A stretch of DNA of 64,000 nt from NCBI GenBank assembly GCA_040385245.1, contig JAZKHT010000003.1:248001-312000 (forward strand), read 5' to 3'. The translations under genes were made by a program, and so were the position numbers. Below are positions 24,897 through 33,100 of this stretch, piece after piece. Below the pieces are notes generated by a model. That model ran no database searches. It worked only from the letters and a program-made list of their open reading frames with translations, and was not told where the DNA came from. Source of the DNA: JAZKHT01 sp040385245 (lineage in GTDB: Bacteria > Pseudomonadota > Alphaproteobacteria > Rhodobacterales > Rhodobacteraceae). The stretch's first letter is position 1. Every line of letters starts with the position of its first letter.

Positions 24897-25787
24897 ATGA
24901 CACAAGAAACCATCGGATTTGTCGGACTGGGTCTGATGGGTCAGGGCATGGCCGCGAACATCGTGGGCAAGGGCTATCCGCTGACGGTTTTCGCGCACCG
25001 CAACCGCGCGCCCGTCGATGACCTGATCCAGCGCGGCGCGGTCGAGGCCACCTCCTTGGCCGATCTGGCCCGCAACAGCACCATCATTTTTCTGTGCCTG
25101 ACCGATTCCGTCGCCGTGGCGCAGGTGATTGCCGATCTGACGCCGGGGCTGGCTGCGGGCAGCGTGATCGTCGATTGCTCTACCTCTGATCCTACCGTGA
25201 CCGAACGCCTTGCACGCGAATTGTCCGGCATCGGCGTCGATTTCGCCGACGCCCCCCTGTCGCGAACCCCGAAAGAGGCATGGGCCGGCACTCTGGATTG
25301 CATGGTCGGTGCGACGGACGCGGTCTTTGCCCGCATCGAGCCTGTCATCGCCACCTGGGCGGGCAAGATCGTGCATATCGGCGGGGTCGGTGACGGCCAC
25401 CGGATGAAGCTGCTGAACAACTTTCTGTCGCTGGGCTATGCCGCCCTGTATTCCGAGGCGCTGGCCCTGTCGCGCAAGGTGGGCATCCCGGTCGCGGAAT
25501 TCGACAAGGTCATTCGCGGCGGGCGGATGGATTGCGGGTTCTACCAGACCTTCATGGGCTACGCGCTGGAGGGCAACCGCGAGGCGCACCGTTTCACCAT
25601 CGGCAACGCATGGAAGGACATGCGTTACGTCGAATCCATGGCCAATGCCGCGACGATGACCACGACGATGGCCAGCGCCGTGAAGAACAGCTTTGCCCTT
25701 GCCATGGCGCAAGGGGGCAGCGGTCCGCAGGACTATGTGCCCCACCTGACCGATTTCGTGGCGAGGGCGAACGGGATTGCCGACTAG
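24897..25787 (+). CDS. 3-Hydroxyisobutyrate dehydrogenase-family oxidoreductase
   Basis: This beta-hydroxyacid dehydrogenase (296 aa) has the N-terminal NAD-binding GFVGLGLMGQGMAANI motif and VDCSTSDPTVT. The third conserved motif (DAPLSRTPKEAWAGTL) and the catalytic lysine in HRMKLLNNFLSLG (about K170) are present. Family members oxidise 3-hydroxyisobutyrate, tartronate semialdehyde, L-threonate or succinic semialdehyde; sequence alone does not decide. It converges with denD, overlapping by four bases, and denD acts on erythronate, so a threonate- or tetronate-related role is worth testing. AGGGGG precedes the ATG. Confidence 0.85.
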   Translation: MTQETIGFVGLGLMGQGMAANIVGKGYPLTVFAHRNRAPVDDLIQRGAVEATSLADLARNSTIIFLCLTDSVAVAQVIADLTPGLAAGSVIVDCSTSDPTVTERLARELSGIGVDFADAPLSRTPKEAWAGTLDCMVGATDAVFARIEPVIATWAGKIVHIGGVGDGHRMKLLNNFLSLGYAALYSEALALSRKVGIPVAEFDKVIRGGRMDCGFYQTFMGYALEGNREAHRFTIGNAWKDMRYVESMANAATMTTTMASAVKNSFALAMAQGGSGPQDYVPHLTDFVARANGIAD

Positions 25788-26734
25788 CCGCGCAGATGCG
25801 CCTCGATGATCTGGTCAAAGCGGGTTTCGGCGACAAAGCCCAAGGTGCGGGCGCGAGCGGTGTCGAAATCCGACGGCCAGCCTGCAACGATTGACGCGAT
25901 GGCGGCATCCGGTTCCGGCCGGATAAGGTCCACCGCCTTTTGGCCTGCGACGCGGCGCAGCGCCTCGATCTGATCTGCGACGGTGGCGGACAGGCCGGGC
26001 ATGTTCAACACCCGCCATTCGCCCAAGGCGGCCATGTCCAGCCCCGCCGCATGGTCCATGAAACCGACCGCCGACTGCGGGCTGGCAAACCAGTGGCGCA
26101 CGGTATCGGGCACGGGCAGCACGGCGGGCAGACCGACAAGCGGTTCACGCAGGATGTTGGAAAAGAACCCCGACGCCGCCCGGTTCGGCGCGCCGGGGCG
26201 GATGCAGATTGTGGGCAGGCGCAGCGCGACCCCGTCCATGAACCCGCGCCGGGAATAGTCGTTCAACAGCAATTCGGCCATCGCCTTTTGCGTGCCGTAA
26301 CTGGTGCGGGGGGTGGCGAAATAATCGTCCCCGATCACCGCCGGAAATGGCGCGCCAAACACCGCGATGCTGGACGCGAACACGACGCGCGGGCGATAGG
26401 CTGCAGCGCGAACCGCGTCAAACAGCGCGCGGGTCGCGTCGAAATTGACGGCATAGCCCTTGTCAAAATCCACCTCCGCCTCGCCCGACACAACGGCGGC
26501 AAGATGAAAGATCACGTCCGGTCTGCCCGCCACCACCTGCGCGGCCACGCCCGGCGCGGCGATGTCGCAGGCCACCGCCTGCCCCTGCGGCGCGCCACGC
26601 GGCAACGCGGGCGTCACCGCATCAACCAGCGTCATCCGGGTGATCGCCTGCCCTGCAACCTGCCCTCGTGTCGCCAGATGGGCGGCAAGCCGCGCCCCCA
26701 ACATTCCCGCAGCCCCAGTGATCAGCACATGCAT
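25784..26734 (-). CDS. denD: D-erythronate dehydrogenase-like NAD-dependent epimerase/dehydratase family protein
   Basis: This extended SDR (316 aa) has ITGAAGMLGARLAAHL at the N-terminus, HLAAVVSGEAE, and the YGTQK catalytic pair. Segments such as RLPTICIRPGAPNRAASGFFSN and VPDTVRHWFASPQSAVGF match the DenD group, which oxidises D-erythronate to 2-oxo-tetronate in tetronate catabolism. The usual kinase, isomerase and aldolase partners (OtnK, OtnI, OtnC) are not next to it here, so the function is likely but not secured by context. It is the only gene on its transcript in view. Confidence 0.75.
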   Translation of the reverse strand: MHVLITGAAGMLGARLAAHLATRGQVAGQAITRMTLVDAVTPALPRGAPQGQAVACDIAAPGVAAQVVAGRPDVIFHLAAVVSGEAEVDFDKGYAVNFDATRALFDAVRAAAYRPRVVFASSIAVFGAPFPAVIGDDYFATPRTSYGTQKAMAELLLNDYSRRGFMDGVALRLPTICIRPGAPNRAASGFFSNILREPLVGLPAVLPVPDTVRHWFASPQSAVGFMDHAAGLDMAALGEWRVLNMPGLSATVADQIEALRRVAGQKAVDLIRPEPDAAIASIVAGWPSDFDTARARTLGFVAETRFDQIIEAHLRG

Positions 26735-26854
26735 CGTTTTGCCCCCCGGTCATCGCGCCCGACTGTAGCCGCGCCACGCAGGCGCAGATAGCCCCCGCAC
26801 CGGCAACTTTCCGCCGGATCACCGCCCGCCTGCCTGCAAAGATCAGCGCATCAG

Positions 26855-26879
26855 GGAACAACGCCCAGTGGGTTGCGTT
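26855..26879 (+). promoter_or_regulatory. EcfG-type promoter candidate ahead of small protein-glucan synthase operon
   Basis: GGAAC (26855-26859), exactly 16 bases, and CGTT (26876-26879) match the EcfG consensus fully. The -10 ends 58 bp before the ATG at 26938. Confidence 0.6.
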
Positions 26880-26937
26880 TCCGTTCGGGACACAATTGCC
26901 GTGGCCCTGCAATTTCAAAACTCGGGGGAGATTTGAC

Positions 26938-27123
26938 ATGAAATGGGATGAAATCGAAACGAAATGGGCCGCCCTGACTGATCGGGTGCAGGCCGGATGG
27001 CCCGAGCCTGCGCCACGGGCACCCCATTCGCAAAAACCGGCCAGCCGGGACGCTGTGGTGCCGCCTGCTTCTGACGCACTGACCGGGGCGGCACCTGCTG
27101 ACGCCGCCGCCGCACCGAAGTGA
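26938..27123 (+). CDS. Small protein with CsbD-like N-terminus, coupled to glucan synthase
   Basis: This 61-aa protein begins MKWDEIETKWAALTDRVQAG, which resembles the start of CsbD-type stress proteins (MNWD-IE--W pattern). The rest is proline/alanine-rich and probably disordered. GGGGGAG lies upstream of the ATG. Its stop overlaps the GTG of the next gene (GTGA), so the two are translated together. The promoter-like sequence ahead fits a stress protein. The CsbD relation rests on about 20 residues and is tentative. Confidence 0.65.
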   Translation: MKWDEIETKWAALTDRVQAGWPEPAPRAPHSQKPASRDAVVPPASDALTGAAPADAAAAPK

Positions 27124-30100
27124 GCGGCGTCAAAAGGAGGTTTTTGTCCACCGTTACGACCGCGCCCTTTACGGCGCAAATGTCTGACCTTTGGCAAGAC
27201 CCCACCCCGATCCGCGCCGAGTTGTTCGGCGTGGAACGGATGGAGCATCACGCCCGCACCCTTGCCGCAGCCCAGCCCATCTTGGCGGGCCGCGCCCCCG
27301 GCCGGTTGCTGCCCGGATTGACGCCGCGCCGCTTGTCGCTGCGTGGACTGTCCCAACGGATCAGCGCGAATGGCGCGGTGTTGCTGGAGGCCTACAAGGC
27401 GGCGGCAGCTTCGGCGCAGGCGGGGCAGTCCGTCACCCCGGCCGCCGAATGGTTGCTGGACAATTATCACCTTGTCGAACAGCAGTTGCAGCAGATCCAC
27501 GACGATCTGCCCCCCGGCTATTACCGCCAGTTGCCGAAACTGGCCGACGGTCCCTTTGCCGGATATCCGCGCGTCTTTGGCATTGCCTGGGCTTATGTCG
27601 CCCATACCGACAGCCTTTTGTCCGCCCCTGTGCTGACCCGGTTCGTGCAGGCCTATCAGCAGGTTCAGCCGTTGATGATCGGCGAATTGTGGGCGATGGC
27701 GATCACCTTGCGCATCGTGCTGGTCGAAAACATGCGCCGTCTGGCGGTGCAGATCACCGAAGGCCACCGCCTGCGCCTTGAGGCGGACGCGCTGGTTGAC
27801 CGGGTGATCGGGTCCGAAGAGGCACCCCCCGTCGCCTTTCACCTTGCCGTCGCCGCCTACGAAGACGCGGACCTGCCCGAAATCATCGCCGCCCAGATCG
27901 CCAAACGCCTGCGAGGGCGCGACCCTGCCGACACCCCCCTGCGTGGCTGGCTCGAGGATCGCCTGCGCCGTCAGGGCAGTTCGATCGACGAGGTGGTGGC
28001 CCATGCGCAGGTGCGGCAGGGGGCATCGAACGTCACCATGCGCAACATCGTCACCTCGATGCGGCTGGCGTCCGAACTCGACTGGGCGGATTTCTTTGAA
28101 GATGTCAGTCTGATCGACGCGCGCCTGCGCGAACATCCGGGCTATGGCGCGATGGATTTCGCCACGCGCAACCTGTACCGCACGGCCATCGAAAATCTGG
28201 CGCGCGGGTCGACGGCGTCCGAATCCGGCGTTGCGGATGCCGCGCTTGCGCTGGCCGCGGACGGCACGACAGATGCGGAACGTGACCCCGGCCACGCGCT
28301 GATCGGCCCCGGTCGCGCGGTGCTGGAACAACGCCTTGCGTATCGCGCGCCCCTGCCCCTGCGCCTGCGACGATGGTTGGGGCGGCCCGGCCTGCCCCGC
28401 TATCTGTCCGGCATCGCGCTGGTGGCGGTGCTCTTGCTGGCAACCGGATGCTGGGCGACAGGCGGGCCTGACGTGTGGCTGCTGCTGTTCGGCATCCCCT
28501 TGGCACTTGAAGCGGCGCTTGCGATTGTTCATCTGATCGTCACCCGCACCATCGCCCCCGAACGCCTGCCCGCACTTGATCTGTCGCATGGCGTGCCGGA
28601 TGCCTTTCGCACGCTGATCGCCGTGCCGGTGCTGTTGACCGACCCTGACCAGCTTCAGGCGCAGGTCGAACGGCTTGAAGTGCACCATCTGTCCAGCGCG
28701 GGCGGTGCCCTGCATTACGCGCTGCTGCTGGACGGGTCGGACGCGCCATCGGAAAACATGCCGCAGGATGCCGACATGCGCGCGGCGGCCCGCACTGCAT
28801 TGGACCGGCTGAACGCGGCCTACCCTTCCCCGCGCGGCGACCGCTTTTTCATCCTGCATCGCCGCCGCCACTGGAACGAGGCGCAGGGCGTCTGGATGGG
28901 GTGGGAACGCAAGCGCGGCACCCTGGTCGAGTTGAACCGTGCCCTGCGCGGGGCCACCGACACCAGCCTGACCGACCCTGACGGCAACGTGCCCGCGCTG
29001 CCGCAGAACGTGGCCTTTGTAATCACGTTGGACGCCGACACCCGGTTGCTGCGCGATACTGTCAGCCGCTTGATCGGAAAGATCGCCCACCCGCTGAACC
29101 GGGCGGTATTCGATCCGTCCTTGGGCCACGTCACCCACGGATACGGCATCGTGCAGCCGCGCGTGACGCCGTCGCTGCCCAACGACCGCAAGGGGTCGCT
29201 GTTCCAGCGCGTGTTTTCCAGCCCCGGCGGCATCGAACCCTATGCGGCGGCGATTTCCGACGTTTATCAGGATCTGTTCGGCCAAGGATCGTTCACCGGC
29301 AAGGGCATCTACGACATCGACGCGTTCGAGTCGTCGCTTGCGGGCCGTGTGCCGGAAAACACCCTGCTCAGCCACGATCTGTTCGAAGGCACATTTGCCC
29401 GCACCGCCCTGGCCACCGACATCGAGGTGGTCGAGGACTTCCCCGCCCGCCACGACGTTGCCGCCCAGCGCCAGCACCGCTGGGTGCGTGGTGACTGGCA
29501 GTTGTGGCCGTGGGTCTTTGGCCGCTTTCGCCAGAATGTGCCTGCCTTGGGCCGGTGGAAGATGATCGACAACCTGCGTCGGTCGCTGACAGCACCGCTG
29601 ACGCTGCTGGCGCTGTTTGCGGGCTGGCTGACGCCCGCCGCGCCGGGCTGGACGCTTTGGGTGCTGACGCTGACAGCCCTGCCGCGCCTGTTGCCGCTGC
29701 CCTTTGCCATTCTGCCCGGTCGCGCCGGGATCACCGCGCGCAGCCACCTTGCGGCGTTGCGCGCCGATCTGTCGAACGCCCTATGGCAGATCGGGCTTGA
29801 GATCGCCTTTCTGGCCGACACCGCGCTGCAAATGGGCGATGCCATTGTCCGCACCGTGGCGCGCCTTGGGTTCAGTCGCCGCAACCTGCTGGAATGGACG
29901 ACCGCCGCACAAGCCGCCGCCCGCGCGCAACCCGGTCTGTGGGGCACCTACCGGCGCATGGGCGTTGGCGTGGCGCTTGGCCTCGGCACCTGTGCGCTGG
30001 CCGTGCTGGTGCATGCGCCCGCCCTGCCCGTCGTCGCCCCCTTTGCGCTGCTGTGGGTACTGGCCCCTGCCATTGCGTGGCGCATCAGCCAACCGGGGGC

Positions 30101-33100
30101 CGTCGTTGCCGCCGACCCGCTGACCGCATCCGAAATCCTGCGTCTTCGCACCATCGCGCGCCGGACATGGCGGTTCTTTGAAACCTTTGTCACGGCGGAC
30201 GAAAACCACCTGCCGCCCGACAACTTTCAGGAAACGCCAAGGCCCGTCGTGGCGCATCGCACGTCGCCCACGAACATCGGGCTGTATCTTCTGTCCACCG
30301 TCGTTGCGCGCGACATGGGCTGGATCGGCACAAGGGCCGCACTTGACCGCATCGAACAGACCCTGACCACGATCGAGACGATGCCGCAGTATCGCGGCCA
30401 TCTTTACAACTGGTACGACACCCAAACCCTGCGTGTGCTGGACCCCGCCTATGTCAGTTCGGTCGACAGCGGCAATCTGGCGGGGCACCTGATCGCAGTG
30501 GCCCAAGCCTGCCGCGACTGGCACAGCCCCCCGACCGATGCCGCGATCTGCGACGGAGTGTCCGATGCCCTGCGCCTTGCCATGGCGGCGGGTGGCGGTG
30601 GCAAACGGCTGGCCGATGCGCTGTCGGACCTGTCGGCGCTGCTGCAACAGGGGCAGATCGTGCCGGACATGGCCGACACCGCCCGACGGGCGCATGATCT
30701 GACCGAACCGGACACCGACGCCGCTTTCTGGACCAACGCGATCTGCCAGCGGCTTGCCGATCTTGACGCTGACAAGACCGATCTTTCCCCCCGGCTTGAC
30801 GCCGTCGCCGCCCGCGCCCGCGCCTTTGCGCTGAACCATGATTTCGCCTTTCTGGTGGAGCCTGAGAAAAAGCTTTTGTCCATCGGGTTTTCGGCGGCGA
30901 CCTTCACGCTCGATACCAACTGCTATGACCTGCTGGCGTCCGAGGCGCGGCTGGCCAGCCTGTTTGCCATCGCAAAGGGCGATGTCGAAACCCGGCACTG
31001 GTTCCGCCTTGGCCGCCCCGCCACGCCCTATGGCACCGCGTCGGCGCTGATTTCATGGTCGGGCAGCATGTTTGAATACCTGATGCCGTCGCTGGTGCTG
31101 CGCGCGCCGGTCGGATCGGTGCTGGAACAGACCAACCGCCTGATCGTGACACGCCAGCAGGACTATGCCCGCGCGCGGGGCATTCCGTGGGGCATATCCG
31201 AATCCGCCTATGTCGCGCGGGATATCGAGATGACCTATCAATACTCCAACTTCGGGGTGCCGGGGCTGGGGTTGAAGCGGGGTCTGGCCGATAATCTGGT
31301 GATCGCGCCCTATGCGACGGGCCTTGCCGCGATGATCGACCCAAAGGCGGCGGTGCGCAATTTCGACCGTCTGGCCGATCTGGGTGCCGAAGGCTGCCAT
31401 GGGTTCTACGAAGCGATTGATTTCACCCGCGCGCGCCTGCCCGAGGGCGTCGATCATGTGATCGTGCGCAGTTTCATGGCGCACCATCAGGGCATGACCA
31501 TCACCGCCATCGCCAACACCATTCTGGACGCGGAACTGCGCCGCCGCTTTCACGCCGAACCGATGATCCAAGGGGTGGACCTCTTGTTGCAGGAGCGCGT
31601 GCCCCGCGATGCGCGAGCCGCCCCGCCAAAGGCCGAGGAAACCCGCGTCTTTCCCGCCGAAACCGTCGATACCCCCTCGGTCCGACGCTTTGACACGCCT
31701 GCACTGGTCACACCGACGGCACATCTTTTGTCAAACGGCACCTACAGCGTGATGATCACGCCGCACGGCACGGGTTACAGCCGCTGGGGCGGCATGGCCG
31801 TCACACGCTGGCGGCCCGAAGCGGATGTGGCAGCATTGGGATCGTTCATCCTGCACCGTGATACCCGCGACGGGGCGGTCTTTTCGTCCGCCCTGCGCCC
31901 GGTCAGATCGGCGTCCGGGAACCATTCGGCGGTGTTTTGCGAACACCACGCGGCCTTTACCCGCAAGGGCGCGGAACTGACATCGGTGACAGAGGTGATC
32001 GTATCGGGCGAAGACAACGCCGAGGCGCGGCGTGTTACGCTGACCAACACGGGCCGCCGCCCGCATGAAGTGGACCTGACCTCTTACGCCGAACTGGTGC
32101 TGGCGCCGCAGTCTGCCGATCTGGCGCATCCGGCGTTTTCCAAGATGTTCGTCGTCACCGAACATCTGCCCGAACTGGGTGTGATCATCGCCACCCGTCG
32201 CCGCAGATCGCCGCACGATCCGCAGGTCTGGGCCGCCCATATCGCGGTGGTCGAGGGCACGGAAACCGCCCCCCAGCAGATAGAAACGGACCGCGCCCGG
32301 TTCATCGGACGTGGGCGCAGCCTTGCGCAGGCCGATCTGGCGAAACCGATGTCTGGCACCATCGGCACCGTGCTGGACCCGATCTTTGCCATCCGCACGC
32401 GCCTGTCGGTTCCGCCCGGCGGCATGGCGCGGGTGACGTTCTGGACCATGGTCGCGGACACGTCGGCTGCACTGCTTGATCTGGTGGAGCGGCACCGCGA
32501 TCCGTCGGCGTTTGAGCGGGCGGAAACGCTGGCCTGGACGCAAAGTCAGGTGCAACTGCGCCACCTTGGCATCACCCGGGCAGAAGCGTCGGTGTTCCAA
32601 CGCCTGTCGGGCCTGATGTTGCGCGGCAGCGCGCGGCTGCGTGCGCCAGCCCCCCGCATCCTTGCCGGGATCGGGCCACAGTCCGGGCTGTGGCAGATGG
32701 GCATATCGGGCGACCTGCCAATCCTTGTGTTGCTGATTGATGATGCTGAAGACATCGCCCGCGTCCACGAGGCCTTGGCCGCCCACGAATATTGGCGGAT
32801 GCGGCAGGTGGCGATCGATCTGGTGATCTTGAACGAGCGGTCGTCGTCCTATGTGCAAGACCTGCAAATCGCCATCGAAGGCGCGGTGCGGTCGGCGCAA
32901 TCGCGCCCGCGCAGCGAAACCGAAGGCGGCGCTGTGGGCAACGTGTATGCCCTGCGCACCGATCTGATCACGCCGCAGGCCCGCGCGTTGCTGGTCGCCT
33001 GTGCCGGGGCCATTCTGGTGGCCAGCCGGGGCGGTATCGCCACGCAACTGGACGCGAGCGCCGTGCAGGTCTTGCCCGACCCGCCCGCCCTGCCCGCACC

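Noticed and set aside
26622..29747. A 1041-codon open frame on the minus strand opposite denD's 5' end and ndvB
   Set aside because: It lies opposite well-supported genes, its translation is a low-complexity mix rich in Gly, Arg, Gln and His, and such frames are common antisense shadows in GC-rich DNA.
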